Origin: Desulfospira joergensenii DSM 10085
Lineage (GTDB): Bacteria; Desulfobacterota; Desulfobacteria; Desulfobacterales; Desulfobacteraceae
Reading direction: 5' to 3'
DNA: 64,000 bases
NCBI RefSeq assembly: GCF_000420085.1
Contig: NZ_ATUG01000002.1
Location: 868,001 to 932,000 of the forward strand
A program made the translations under genes and the position numbers. A model generated the notes under the pieces. The model was not told where the DNA came from. It made no database searches and saw nothing but the letters and a program-made list of their open reading frames with translations. Below are positions 34,958 to 44,073 of this stretch, piece after piece. Each line of letters opens with the position of its first letter. Position 1 is the stretch's first letter.

Positions 34958-35378
34958 TTCGATTTAATCGAATTATTTGATGTAGAGCGTGTTTCAAAAT
35001 TGTTTATCATTAATTAAAAAAATCATTGAGTTTACAGCCAAAGAATCAAGATTATGCCCTGTACAATTTTCTAGGATTCCTGGCCGGAAGACCGTTGACT
35101 TCATGGTATCATCTCTCGTAAAAATGATCTTGAAAATAGCGTTCAATTACAAAAGAAATGTTAAGAGCTTTCTAAAATTTAACAAAAATTGCATAATTTT
35201 TAACAATCGAAATGGTCCACAATTCGAAATGGATCTGCAAGTCCGGACTGATTTTATGGTATCCGGGAATGAGGGTAGAAAGTAGGGTGGGAAAGGCCGC
35301 GGAAGGGACGGATCTATATGCGTCCCCTCCGCGACAGAGTAGGGTCTTTGGTTCCTAAATAAGGTTCAGCCGGGGAAA
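34958..35378. other. Return from AT-rich segment to core genome
   Basis: 421 bases. They contain the palindrome at 34958-34972, a weak 98-codon plus-strand frame (34989-35285, no family, no Shine-Dalgarno, not called) and, at the right end, the strong hairpin at 35299-35334. Base composition shifts back to GC-rich near 35280, so the right edge of the acquired segment is probably there. Confidence 0.4.
35299..35334 (-). terminator. GC-rich hairpin after proline dehydrogenase
   Basis: CGCGGAAGGGACG and CGTCCCCTCCGCG form a 13-bp stem with one A/C mismatch and a 10-base loop, 45 bases past the stop of the minus-strand gene. No U tract follows on the minus strand, so it may act as a 3' stabiliser or a Rho-assisted terminator. 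Confidence 0.5.
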
Positions 35379-36290
35379 TTATCCCTTCTGAAAAAAAGCC
35401 TTGACCACATGGCTGACCATATTGGGGTTTTCCTTGAGGCGCCGGGTGGAGTATCCGAACCAGTGCTTTCCGTAGGGCACGTATACCCGGACCCGGTGGC
35501 CCTGCCTTACCAGTTTCCTGCGCTGTTTCGGGGTAACGCCGTAGAGCATCTGGAACTCGTACCGTTCCCTGGGCAGGTCGTATTTTTTGATCAGGTCAAG
35601 GGCTCCCTGGATCACGGGCTTGTCATGGGTGGCAATGGCCGCATAAACCCCGTTTTTCATCATGAATTCAAGATCTTCAAGGTAGTGGGTGTTGATTTCA
35701 TGGTAGTCCTGATAGGCGATTTCCGGGGGTTCCACATAAATCCCCTTGCACAGCCTGAAGTTCAGGTCAATGGTGTCGGTTTTCAGGTCGAGCATGGACT
35801 CCATGTCCGAAAGGGTCCGCCTGAGATAGGCCTGGAGCACCAGCCCGATATTGTCGGGAAACTCTTGTTTGATTCTCCGGAACAGCTTGATGGACATGTC
35901 CACACAGGGGGAGTCTTCCATGTCGATACGGATGAAATTGTTGAATGAGGCTGCGGTTGCCACGATTTCCCGGATATATTCATAGCAGATTTCCTCATCC
36001 AGGAGCAGGCCGAACATGGTGGGTTTGACCGAGTAGTTCCCGTGGATGTCCTGGTTTTCAATTTCCCGGATCAGATGGATGTACTCGTCCCGGTTGACCT
36101 TTGCCTGGTCCATGTTTTCAATGAACTCGCCCAGGATGTCGATGGTGACCATGGTCTGTTCCCGGTTCAGGGCCCGGGACGCGGCAACAGCGTCTTCCAC
36201 GGACTCTCCGGCAATATAAGTTTTCGAAACCTGCCATACCAGTTTCTCCGGCATGTGGGGCAGGATCCGGCTGATGATTTTGCTTATCAT
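35379..36290 (-). CDS. Proline dehydrogenase (monofunctional)
   Basis: 303 residues forming the ProDH TIM barrel. Visible motifs are FNNFIRIDMEDSPCVDMSIKLF, VLQAYLRRT, RLCKGIYVEPPEIAYQ (FAD and substrate contacts), IATHDKP and YEFQMLYGV. The C-terminus has the substrate-contact pattern VRVYVPYGKHWFGYSTRRLKENP. It oxidises proline to pyrroline-5-carboxylate with FAD and passes electrons to the quinone pool at the membrane. Length matches the monofunctional Bacillus/Thermus type; no P5C dehydrogenase domain or gene is present nearby. It is not co-transcribed tightly with metF upstream, as there is a 94-base gap. Confidence 0.92.
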   Translation of the reverse strand: MISKIISRILPHMPEKLVWQVSKTYIAGESVEDAVAASRALNREQTMVTIDILGEFIENMDQAKVNRDEYIHLIREIENQDIHGNYSVKPTMFGLLLDEEICYEYIREIVATAASFNNFIRIDMEDSPCVDMSIKLFRRIKQEFPDNIGLVLQAYLRRTLSDMESMLDLKTDTIDLNFRLCKGIYVEPPEIAYQDYHEINTHYLEDLEFMMKNGVYAAIATHDKPVIQGALDLIKKYDLPRERYEFQMLYGVTPKQRRKLVRQGHRVRVYVPYGKHWFGYSTRRLKENPNMVSHVVKAFFQKG

Positions 36291-36384
36291 GATCTCTCCA
36301 TGTATTCAGTTTTTCAATGGTTAAACCATTACAGGAATAATCCTGTTTTGTCAAGAAAAATGTCCCCCGTTCCAGGGGGGATTT

Positions 36385-37209
36385 TCAGGAATTCAGGATC
36401 TGGTTTAAAATTTCAAACCGGTCAAAGGGAGGCATGATACAGGCCCCGGAAAACAGGGCCCGGGAAAGCTCCAGCATCTCCCGGGCCTGGGCAACCCCGT
36501 GGGCCAGGGGATCTTCCGCCCTCTCCATCTCCTCCCGTAAATTTTCAGGCACAACAATGCCGGATACCTTCTCGTGGAGGAACCGGGCATGGCGGGGGGA
36601 GAGCAAGGGGAGAATTCCCATGAGAACCGGGATGTCCAGATGGGCCGTTCCTTCACGGATCTTCCGGGCGGTTTTTTCATCGTAGACGGGCTGGGTCACG
36701 ATGAACCGGCATCCGGCCTCGGCTTTTTTCTCCAGACGTTGAATTTCACGGTCAAGACCGTTGACCTCGGGTCTGTAATCCAGGACCCCTCCGGTGCAAA
36801 AACCGGCTTCCCCGGCCATGGACATGAGCTGGAACACGTTCACATCGGCCACAAAGGATGCGGGTTCCAAAGATTTTTTGCCCGAAGGGTCTCCGGTGAC
36901 GCAGATGACGGCTTCTATTCCCAGGGCCCGGGCTCCGGCAAGTTCGCTGAGAAGTCCCAGCCGGTTATGGTCCCTGACGGTCAGGTGGAGGATGGCCGGT
37001 TTGCCCGTGGCCTCCCGGACCAGCCGGGAAAAGACCATGGCCGACATCCTGGGCCTGGCCACGGGGTTGGATGCCACGCTGAAGGCGTGGAAGGGGAGAT
37101 CGGCCACTTTCCTGATTTTATGTAAAAGGTCCCTGGAATCATGGCCGGCCGGGGGCACCACCTCAATGGTGATGAGAAAGTCGTTTTTCGAAGCAAAGGG
37201 AAAAGGCAT
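36385..37209 (-). CDS. metF: Methylenetetrahydrofolate reductase family protein
   Basis: 274 residues of an FAD-binding TIM barrel. Evidence: LITIEVVPPAG at the N-terminus, HAFSVASNPVARPRMS, ILHLTVRDHNRLGL, AVICVTGDPSG, FIVTQPVYD and PVLMGILPL. It interconverts methylene- and methyl-tetrahydrofolate. In complete-oxidising sulfate reducers this step can run oxidatively in the reversed Wood-Ljungdahl pathway, though it may equally serve methionine synthesis. I take the ATG at 37209 because AGGAGA lies eight bases upstream; a start at 37272 would add an unconserved hydrophobic leader. No MetV partner or other folate gene is adjacent. Confidence 0.88.
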   Translation of the reverse strand: MPFPFASKNDFLITIEVVPPAGHDSRDLLHKIRKVADLPFHAFSVASNPVARPRMSAMVFSRLVREATGKPAILHLTVRDHNRLGLLSELAGARALGIEAVICVTGDPSGKKSLEPASFVADVNVFQLMSMAGEAGFCTGGVLDYRPEVNGLDREIQRLEKKAEAGCRFIVTQPVYDEKTARKIREGTAHLDIPVLMGILPLLSPRHARFLHEKVSGIVVPENLREEMERAEDPLAHGVAQAREMLELSRALFSGACIMPPFDRFEILNQILNS

Positions 37210-37396
37210 GATCCGTTCTCCTGATCTGATGGACGTATAAAAGAAAATAATACCCGGAAAGAAGAAAGGCAAATAAATCTTGTGTTTATTTCAGGGCCGC
37301 CCGGATAATTAATCTTTGATTAAGGGGTTTTCTTATTGTATCCTGCATTTCATATCCCGGTGTATTTGACATGAAACTGCGAAAGGAGATCAAGCG

Positions 37397-39052
37397 ATGA
37401 GCCAAGAGACTGGTAACACCCTATCGGCAGAGGACAGATCAAAGTACAGCACCCTGAACAAAGAGAATATTGATTTTCTCATGGAGCGGTATAACCGGGT
37501 GAACCGGTTGGTGATCGGAGATATGATCCGGCGCAGTGCCTACCATTACCCGGACAAGAAAGCCCTGATCTTCGGTGAGAAAGTTCTGACCTATGCTGAG
37601 CTGGAGGCTGAGAGCAACCGGGTGGCCAATGCGCTCACCGACCTTGGGGTCAAAAAATACGACCGGGTGGCGATCCTGGCCCACAACACCGTCCACCATG
37701 TCCTGACCTGGCTGGGATGCTGCAAGATCGGTGCGGTCTATCTGGCCATCAATTACCTGTTAAAGGGAAAGGACGTGACCTATTGCATTGATCACTCCGA
37801 AAGTAAGGTCTTTATCGTGGAAGATGCATTGTACGGACTGGTGGACCAGGTGCTCGGCGATATGAGATCTGTTCAGGATTTCCTCTGGTCCGACGATGTG
37901 GAAGGCAAGGCACCTCCGGAGGACCGGTTTACAGATTTTCAATCCTGGTACAAGACCTTTCCCGCAACTGAACCCGATGTGATGCTTCGGATAGAGGATC
38001 CCTGTCAGATGACCTATACCAGCGGGACCGAATCCCTGCCCAAGGGAGTCATCATCAGCAATCAGGCCCTCATTGCCCAGTATATGGGCGCCGTCATCGA
38101 CGGGTGTTACAGCAGTGACGACGTCAATGTCAATGCCCTTCCCATCTACCACTGCGCCCAGCGGGATGTCTTTATGAACCCTGTGTTCTGGCTGGGGGGA
38201 ACCAATATCCTCATGGCTCCGGAAATCGATAAGATCCTCAAGACCATTGACCAATACCGGGCATCCATGTTTTTTGCCCCGCCCACGGTCTGGATCGGAC
38301 TTTTAAGGCATCCGGACTTTGATAAGTATGACCTTTCCTGTCTGAAGAAATGCTATTACGGGGCCTCCATCATGCCGGTGGAGGTATTAAAGGAGATCCT
38401 GGAACGCCTCCCCGGTGCCGGGGTTTACAATTATTACGGCCAGACCGAGCTTGCGCCCTACCACACCATTTTAAAGGCAAAAGATGCCGTGGACAAGCTG
38501 GGGTCGGCAGGAATGGGCGGGCTGAACATGGAGACCCGGCTGGAAAATCATCTTGGCCGGGCCGTGACCACCCCGGGGGATCCCGGCGAGATCTGCGGCA
38601 GGGGACCCCATGCCATGACCATGTACTTTAAAGAGCCGGAAAAGACCGAAGAAGCCATGAAAGGCGGCTGGTTCCATTCCGGAGACATCGGAATCGCCGA
38701 TCCGGACCGGTATATCTCCGTGGTGGACCGGAAAAAGGACATGATCAAGACCGGCGGGGAAAACGTATCCACCCGGGAAGTGGAAGAGGCCGTATACCTG
38801 GACAAACGGGTGGAGGAGGTCGCGGTCATCGGCCTGAACCACCCCAAATGGGTGGAAGCCGTGGCCGCGGTGGTGGTTCCCCGGAAAGGGGAGACCGTTT
38901 CCGAGGAAGAGATCATTTCCCTTTGCCGGGAACACCTTGCCCCGTTCAAGGTGCCCAAAAAGGTGATCCTGGTGGATGCCCTTCCCAAAACTCCCACGGG
39001 AAAGATCCTGAAGCGGAATATGCGGGAGGAGTATAAGAAAATCTTCTCCTGA
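37397..39052 (+). CDS. AMP-dependent acyl-CoA synthetase (fatty-acid CoA ligase-like)
   Basis: 551 residues of the ANL superfamily. The AMP loop is MTYTSGTESLPKGVIIS (about 209-225). Other motifs are YNYYGQTE (A5 region), WFHSGDIGIADPDRYISVVDRKKDMIKTGGENVS (A7-A8, given here as GWFHSGDIG and DRKKDMIKTGGEN) and the C-terminal catalytic lysine in PKTPTGKILKRN. It activates a carboxylic acid to its CoA thioester with ATP. Similarity in layout is to medium/long-chain and crotonobetaine-type ligases; the acid cannot be told. GAAAGGAGA lies eight bases before the ATG. It is monocistronic, convergent with the liv operon, with a shared bidirectional terminator behind it. Confidence 0.92.
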   Translation: MSQETGNTLSAEDRSKYSTLNKENIDFLMERYNRVNRLVIGDMIRRSAYHYPDKKALIFGEKVLTYAELEAESNRVANALTDLGVKKYDRVAILAHNTVHHVLTWLGCCKIGAVYLAINYLLKGKDVTYCIDHSESKVFIVEDALYGLVDQVLGDMRSVQDFLWSDDVEGKAPPEDRFTDFQSWYKTFPATEPDVMLRIEDPCQMTYTSGTESLPKGVIISNQALIAQYMGAVIDGCYSSDDVNVNALPIYHCAQRDVFMNPVFWLGGTNILMAPEIDKILKTIDQYRASMFFAPPTVWIGLLRHPDFDKYDLSCLKKCYYGASIMPVEVLKEILERLPGAGVYNYYGQTELAPYHTILKAKDAVDKLGSAGMGGLNMETRLENHLGRAVTTPGDPGEICGRGPHAMTMYFKEPEKTEEAMKGGWFHSGDIGIADPDRYISVVDRKKDMIKTGGENVSTREVEEAVYLDKRVEEVAVIGLNHPKWVEAVAAVVVPRKGETVSEEEIISLCREHLAPFKVPKKVILVDALPKTPTGKILKRNMREEYKKIFS

Positions 39053-39092
39053 TCTTCACCCTCCCCGGATGCGGGAAAGGATTTGATAAAAG

Positions 39093-39126
39093 AAAAGCCG
39101 GCAGGAGTTCCCTCCGGCCGGCTTTT
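39093..39126. terminator. Bidirectional rho-independent terminator
   Basis: AAAAGCCGGC and GCCGGCTTTT form a perfect 10-bp stem with a 14-base loop. The T run on one strand mirrors the A run on the other. It sits between the convergent acyl-CoA synthetase and livF genes and can end both transcripts. Confidence 0.88.
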
Positions 39127-39148
39127 GCCTCTTGTATATGACAGGGAC

Positions 39149-39856
39149 CTACATGCCCAGGTAGGCTTTTTTCACGGCTTCGTCGGCCAGAAGATTGGCT
39201 CCGGTATCGGTCATGGTGATGGTCCCGGTTTCCATGACATAGCCCCGGTCGGCCACCTTAAGGGCCAGGTTGGCGTTCTGTTCCACCAGAAAAATGGTGA
39301 CCCCGTCTTCCTTGTTAACCTTGCGGATGATGTCAAAGATCTGCTTGACGATGATGGGGGCCAGACCCAGGGAGGGCTCGTCCAGGAGAAGGAGCTTGGG
39401 CTTGCTCATGATGGCCCGGGAGATGGCCAGCATCTGCTGTTCTCCTCCGCTCAGGGTACCTCCCTGCTGGTTCCGCCGCTCGGCAAGAATGGGGAAAAGC
39501 TCAAATACATGGTTAAGATCCTGTTTGATTTGGGTTTTGTCCTTGCGCAGAAAGGTCCCCATGTCCAGGTTCTCCGTGACCGTGAGATAGGGAAAAATCC
39601 TCCGTCCTTCAGGAACCTGGCTGATGCCTAAGGCCGCAATTTTATCCGGGGGCAGGCCCGTGATGTCCCGGCCCTGGAATTCAATGGTGCCGCTGGCAGG
39701 CGGGACAATTCCGCAGAGGGTCATGAGGGTGGTGGATTTGCCGGCGCCGTTGGCGCCGATAAGGGTGATGATCTCCCCCTCTTTTACATCCATGTCGATA
39801 TTTTTAAGGGCCTGGATATTCCCGTAAAAGGTCTGTATGTTTCTGAGTTTAAGCAT
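39149..39856 (-). CDS. livF: Branched-chain amino-acid ABC transporter ATPase
   Basis: 235 residues, LivF type. Walker A GANGAGKST (about 34-42), signature LSGGEQQMLAISRA, Walker B LLLLDEPSLGLAP and the H-loop-like FLVEQN are present. With LivG it powers the LivH/LivM permease at the inner membrane. The ATG at 39856 overlaps the end of livG by eight bases, so the last two cistrons are translationally coupled. It is the final gene of the operon before the bidirectional terminator. Confidence 0.95.
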   Translation of the reverse strand: MLKLRNIQTFYGNIQALKNIDMDVKEGEIITLIGANGAGKSTTLMTLCGIVPPASGTIEFQGRDITGLPPDKIAALGISQVPEGRRIFPYLTVTENLDMGTFLRKDKTQIKQDLNHVFELFPILAERRNQQGGTLSGGEQQMLAISRAIMSKPKLLLLDEPSLGLAPIIVKQIFDIIRKVNKEDGVTIFLVEQNANLALKVADRGYVMETGTITMTDTGANLLADEAVKKAYLGM

Positions 39857-40643
39857 CGATGTCCTCTCCCAGGTAAGCTTTGATCACCACCGGATTGTTT
39901 CTGATGTCTTCAGGGGTTCCCTCTCCGATTTTCTTGCCGTAGTCCACCACAAAGATATTTTCGGAAAGGCTCATGACCAGTTTCATGTCATGCTCGATGA
40001 GAAGGATGCTGATCTTTTCCTCGTCCCGGATCTTAAGGATGAGTTCGTCCAGCTGCTGGGTTTCCTTGGGGTTCATACCGGCGGCCGGTTCGTCCAGGAG
40101 CAGGAGAAAGGGATCCGTGGCCAGGGCCCTGGCGATCTCCAGGCGGCGCTGGGCACCATAGGGGAGGTTCAGGGCCAGTTCGTCCACATAGGCTTCAAGA
40201 CCGATTTTCTCCAGAATCCTGTAGCTTTTATCCACGATGAACTGCTCTTCTTCCCTTGTCCGGGTCCCGCGGAAAAGGGCTCCCAGGATTCCCTCCCGGG
40301 TCACGGGGTGGCAGCCGATCATGACGTTTTCCAGCACGGTCATGGAGGAAAAGAGCCGGATATTCTGAAAGGTCCTGGCAAGTCCCTTCCGGGTCACCAG
40401 GTTGGGTTTCAGGCCGTTGATCCGCTTGGTCGAGCCCTCTGTCCCGTCGGGGCGGATCAGCACATCCCCCTTGGTGGGGGTGTATATTCCGGTGATGCAG
40501 TTAAAGAAGGTGGTTTTGCCCGCACCATTGGGGCCGATCAAGGCGGCGATCTCCCCTTTGTTAATGGTGAGGTTGAGGGTGTCAATGGCCTTCAGCCCTC
40601 CGAATTTCATGGTCAGGTTATTTACTTCTAGTATCGGTTTCAT
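39849..40643 (-). CDS. livG: Branched-chain amino-acid ABC transporter ATPase
   Basis: 264 residues, LivG type. Walker A GPNGAGKTTFFN, the ARTFQNIRLF Q-loop motif typical of LivG, the insertion PFLLLLDEPAAGMNPKE with Walker B, and ILLIEHDMKLVMSL are visible. The C-terminal extension GTPEDIRNNPVVIKAYLGE is characteristic of LivG versus LivF. It lies three bases after livM and overlaps livF. Confidence 0.95.
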   Translation of the reverse strand: MKPILEVNNLTMKFGGLKAIDTLNLTINKGEIAALIGPNGAGKTTFFNCITGIYTPTKGDVLIRPDGTEGSTKRINGLKPNLVTRKGLARTFQNIRLFSSMTVLENVMIGCHPVTREGILGALFRGTRTREEEQFIVDKSYRILEKIGLEAYVDELALNLPYGAQRRLEIARALATDPFLLLLDEPAAGMNPKETQQLDELILKIRDEEKISILLIEHDMKLVMSLSENIFVVDYGKKIGEGTPEDIRNNPVVIKAYLGEDIDA

Positions 40644-40646
40644 GGT

Positions 40647-41849
40647 TTAGTTATGGTTCGCCTTAAACTTATAGGTTTTTCTCACATTTTCAATCATGCC
40701 GCCGGGTTTGAACACCATCATCAGGACCAGGACGGCCCCGAAGCAGATCATCCTGAATTCGGAAAAGGCCCGGAGATACTCGGGCAGCAGGATCAGCAGC
40801 AAGGCACCTGAAATGACACCGGTGATGGATCCCATGCCCCCCAGGACAACGGTGCACAGGATGATGACCGATTCCCAGATGGTAAAACTGGCCGGGTTGA
40901 TAAAGGTTGTTTTTGCGGCAAAGACCACCCCGCCCATGCCTGCCCAGGTTGCGCCCAGGGCAAAGGCCCTGAGTTTGGTCTTGGCCTTGTCGATTCCCAT
41001 GGACTGGCAGGCGATTTCATCGTCCTTAAGGGCGATCCAGGCCCTGCCGATCCTGGAGTTTTCCAGCCGGTTGATAAAGAAGATGGTGAAGATGACCAGG
41101 CCCACGATGATATAGAAAAGATAAACCGTGCTGGCCTGGAGGGACATGTCAAGACCGAAAAAGCCTGGCTTGGGAATATTGGCAATTCCGGCAGGGCCGT
41201 TAGAAAATTCGCTCCAGTTTTCCAGCACCAGCCGGATGATCTCCCCGAACCCCAGGGTGACAATGGCCAGGTAATCCCCCCGCAGGCGGAGTACGGGATA
41301 GCCCAGGAGGATGCCGAAAATGGCTGAAAGGATACCGCCAAGGGGCAGCGCCAGCCAGAAGGAAAGTCCGTAGTGGGCGTTGAGCAGGGCATAGGAATAC
41401 GCCCCCACGGCAAAAAAGGCCACATAGCCCAGGTCCAGGAGTCCGGCAAGGCCGATGACGATATTGAGGCCCAGGCCCAGCATGACATAGATCAGGGCCG
41501 ATATCATGATGTTGGTCTGGTACATGGAAAAGAGATGGGGAAAGATCAGGGTTGCGATGCCCAGAACCGCCCATAGGGCAGCCATCCGTTTTTTGTCGGC
41601 AAAGATGCGCTGGAAAAGGGCGGGTTTATCTGATTTTTCCTTTTTACCCCCCTGCTCCTTTTTTCTGAGCAGATACCGCCATAGAAAGGAGAGAATAAAG
41701 AATGCCACACCGATAAAGAGCATGTTCCACCACCGCCACTCAATGGTTTTGGTGACCGTGTTGACCCGGATCACCATCAGGGGAAAGGTAAGAAACATGA
41801 ACCAGATGGCGGCCAGGCTTGATTTTTTACACTCGTCTGCAAAATTCAT
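40647..41849 (-). CDS. livM: Branched-chain amino-acid ABC transporter permease
   Basis: This 400-residue polytopic protein has about ten hydrophobic segments and the LivM signatures GLAGLLDLGYVAFFAVGAY, LRLRGDYLAIVTLGFGEI and RAFALGATWAGMGGVVFA. The N-terminal 90 residues (two helices and a Lys-rich KKEQGGKKEKSDK loop) exceed the minimal permease, as in proteobacterial LivM. It forms the translocation path with LivH. It lies between livH and livG with short gaps (23 and 3 bases). Confidence 0.95.
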   Translation of the reverse strand: MNFADECKKSSLAAIWFMFLTFPLMVIRVNTVTKTIEWRWWNMLFIGVAFFILSFLWRYLLRKKEQGGKKEKSDKPALFQRIFADKKRMAALWAVLGIATLIFPHLFSMYQTNIMISALIYVMLGLGLNIVIGLAGLLDLGYVAFFAVGAYSYALLNAHYGLSFWLALPLGGILSAIFGILLGYPVLRLRGDYLAIVTLGFGEIIRLVLENWSEFSNGPAGIANIPKPGFFGLDMSLQASTVYLFYIIVGLVIFTIFFINRLENSRIGRAWIALKDDEIACQSMGIDKAKTKLRAFALGATWAGMGGVVFAAKTTFINPASFTIWESVIILCTVVLGGMGSITGVISGALLLILLPEYLRAFSEFRMICFGAVLVLMMVFKPGGMIENVRKTYKFKANHN

Positions 41850-41872
41850 AATAAAATATCTTTTTTACACAA

Positions 41873-42781
41873 TTAAACTTTTTGGGTTTCAGATCTTCCA
41901 AGGATTCCGGAGGGCCTGAAAATCAGGATCAGAACCAGGAACAAAAAGGCAAACACGTCTTCATAGTCACTGGAGATATATCCCGTGAAAAAGCTCTCGG
42001 TCCAGCCCAGGACCAGAGAGCCGAGAACCGCACCGGGGATGCTTCCGATGCCCCCCAGAACTGCGGCTACAAAGGCCTTGATTCCTGCAATAAAGCCCAT
42101 GTAAAAGTTGATCTGTCCGATGTGGGATGCGATGAGCAATCCGCCGATGGCGGCCGTGGCCGAACCCAGGACAAAGGTTATGGATATGATCCGGTTGACG
42201 TTGATGCCCAGAAGGGCTGCCATGGTGCTGTCCTGGGAGGTGGCCCGCATGGCCTTGCCCACTGTGGTGAACTTGATCAGAAAGGTCAGCAGAATCATGA
42301 CGATGACCGTGGTGATCAGGATGACCAGCTCCGGAGAGGTGATAATATGGGAATAGGGTTCCCAGAATTCAAAATCCGGAATCAGGCTGGGAAAAGGCAG
42401 AAAATCCGAGGTCTGGGCCAGCAGGACATAGTTCTGCAGAAAAAGGGACATGCCGATGGCCGAAATCAGGGCGGACAGCCGGGGAGCGTTCCGAAGGGGT
42501 TTGTAGGCGATCTTTTCCATGGTGTATCCGTAACAGCAGGAATAAAGAATGGCCGCACTGGCAGCGATGATGACCACGGCCAGCTGGGGAAGCCCCGTCA
42601 TGGTCAAAACGCTGGACACGATCAGCCCGGTAAAGGCCCCGATCATGTATATTTCTCCATGGGCAAAATTGATCAGCTGGATGATTCCGTAGACCATGGT
42701 ATATCCCAGCGCTATCAGGGCATAGATGCTGCCCCGGGTCAATCCCCCTAAAAAAAGTTCTAAAAAAAAATCAAACTCCAT
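41873..42781 (-). CDS. livH: Branched-chain amino-acid ABC transporter permease
   Basis: This 302-residue polytopic protein has LivH signatures GLTRGSIYALIALGYTMVYG, INFAHGEIYMIGAFTG, AMRATSQDSTMAALLGINV and the C-terminal AAVLGGIGSIPGAVLGSLVLGW. It pairs with LivM. A hairpin terminator-like element separates it from livK, so it may be made at a lower level than the binding protein. Confidence 0.95.
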   Translation of the reverse strand: MEFDFFLELFLGGLTRGSIYALIALGYTMVYGIIQLINFAHGEIYMIGAFTGLIVSSVLTMTGLPQLAVVIIAASAAILYSCCYGYTMEKIAYKPLRNAPRLSALISAIGMSLFLQNYVLLAQTSDFLPFPSLIPDFEFWEPYSHIITSPELVILITTVIVMILLTFLIKFTTVGKAMRATSQDSTMAALLGINVNRIISITFVLGSATAAIGGLLIASHIGQINFYMGFIAGIKAFVAAVLGGIGSIPGAVLGSLVLGWTESFFTGYISSDYEDVFAFLFLVLILIFRPSGILGRSETQKV

Positions 42782-42835
42782 ATCAACCTGCTTTAAGTAA
42801 TAGGGTCAGGGAAGGATCTTCCGCTGACAAAAAAC

Positions 42836-42860
42836 AGGGGCAGGTGTATTGCCTGCCCCT
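42836..42860 (-). terminator. Attenuator/terminator between livK and livH
   Basis: AGGGGCAGG and CCTGCCCCT form a 9-bp stem with a 7-base loop. On the minus strand it is followed by TGTTTTTTG. It lies 31 bases past the livK stop and 55 before livH, where partial termination would give more binding protein than permease. Confidence 0.75.
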
Positions 42861-42891
42861 TATGATTCTTATCGCACCTGTAAAGGCGTGC

Positions 42892-44004
42892 TTATTGTTG
42901 TTCTACGAATTTGCCGTCGGCAACCTTGTAAACCGCAAAGCCGATACCGGTTGCATCCCCGTTTTGGTCAAAGCTGATTTTTCCCAAAGGCGTTTCCACA
43001 TATTCGGTTTTCAGGGCCTTCACAACGGCGTCGTAATCGGTTGAACCTGCTTTTTCAATGGCATTGAGAAGGGCCAGGGCCGCTGAATAGGCAGCATCAA
43101 AAAAGGCACCCGGATCAGCTCCGTATTCTTTCTGATGTTCTTCCTTTGCCATCTTGGCCATGGGGTTGGAGGAGATATCCATGGGACCTGTGGCATAAAC
43201 ACCCTCGGCATATTTTCCGGCCACCTTGATAAAGGTGTCGTCTTTTACACCGTCGGCACCCATGAACACAGTTTTCATTTTTTTCTTGCGCATCAGGGTG
43301 ACGATTTTGGAAGCCTCGGGATGGTAGCCGCCCCAGACAACCAGTTCCGGTTTTTTACGACGGACCTTTGTTACGATGGCGGAATAGTCAACCGCGCCCG
43401 GGGTGACGCCTTCAAACAGGACAACCTCTACTCCTGCATCCTTAAAGTAATTTCTGGCCAGTTCCGCCTGGCCTTTGCCGTAGTCCCCCTTGTCGTGGAG
43501 GATGGCAACGGTTTTCACCTTCAGGACTTCAGTGGCAAACTTGACCTGGAGCTGGGCCTGCTTGGCATCATGGGGAATGGTTCTGAAAAAGTTGGGATAT
43601 TCGCCGGACAGGGTCAGGTCAGGGTTGGTTGCCGACGGAGACATGGCAACGATTTTTGCATCTTTGTAAAATCCCAGGGCCGCCTTGGTGGCGCCGGAGC
43701 AGATATGTCCGAGAACAACATCGGCACCTTCTGAAACCAGTTTGGTGGCTGTATTGCCCGCCACTTCAGGTTTGCACACATCGTCTTCAATCAAGAGTTC
43801 GACCTGTTTGCCCAGGACACCGCCCTTGGCGTTGATTTTTTTGACCACCAGTTCTGCTGCCTTGACAGACGGAATGCCGTAAGAGGCGAGATCGCCGCTG
43901 TGGGCCCCGGCCACACCCAGTTTAATGGTGTCGGCAAACCCCGGTGCTGCGAAAACCATCATGGACAAGACTGCAACAGCAAAAATACCAAAAATTTTTT
44001 TCAT
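42892..44004 (-). CDS. livK: Periplasmic amino-acid-binding protein of the Liv transporter
   Basis: 370 residues with a signal peptide (1-24, FAAPGFA/DTIKLG) and a LivJ/LivK-type Peripla_BP_6 fold: IKLGVAGAHSGDLASYGIPSV, VLGHICSGATKAALG, NFFRTIPHDAKQAQ, VAILHDKGDYGKGQAELA, FMGADGVKDDTF. It captures a branched-chain or related amino acid and delivers it to LivHM. AAAAAGGGGAG lies just before the ATG. It is first in the operon, downstream of a pair of direct repeats that may be operator sites. Confidence 0.94.
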   Translation of the reverse strand: MKKIFGIFAVAVLSMMVFAAPGFADTIKLGVAGAHSGDLASYGIPSVKAAELVVKKINAKGGVLGKQVELLIEDDVCKPEVAGNTATKLVSEGADVVLGHICSGATKAALGFYKDAKIVAMSPSATNPDLTLSGEYPNFFRTIPHDAKQAQLQVKFATEVLKVKTVAILHDKGDYGKGQAELARNYFKDAGVEVVLFEGVTPGAVDYSAIVTKVRRKKPELVVWGGYHPEASKIVTLMRKKKMKTVFMGADGVKDDTFIKVAGKYAEGVYATGPMDISSNPMAKMAKEEHQKEYGADPGAFFDAAYSAALALLNAIEKAGSTDYDAVVKALKTEYVETPLGKISFDQNGDATGIGFAVYKVADGKFVEQQ

Positions 44005-44030
44005 GCTTTACTCCCCTTTTTAAAATTAAA

Positions 44031-44073
44031 TCAGTTGAATCAAATCCCGTCCAACCGCTAAATTCAGTTGAAT
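44031..44073. promoter_or_regulatory. Direct repeat upstream of livK (candidate operator)
   Basis: TCAGTTGAAT occurs perfectly at 44031-44040 and 44064-44073, a 33-base period (about three DNA turns), within 70 bases of the livK start. A related TTCAACC lies at about 44093. Repeats on one face of the helix suggest a dimeric or multimeric regulator. A possible -10 TATAGT on the minus strand lies near 44095. Confidence 0.5.

Noticed and set aside
34989-35285. 98-codon plus-strand frame at the right edge of the accessory segment
   Set aside because: No Shine-Dalgarno, no family, and it runs into the terminator hairpin region; probably chance in AT-rich DNA.
28850-35300. CRISPR array or prophage in the AT-rich segment
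   Set aside because: No regularly spaced repeats and no phage structural, integrase or lysis genes; the repeats seen are attC-like and single direct repeats.
41882-42751. 289-codon plus-strand frame opposite livH
   Set aside because: Shadow of a clear LivH permease; low-complexity Asp/Gly/Gln-rich sequence with no family.
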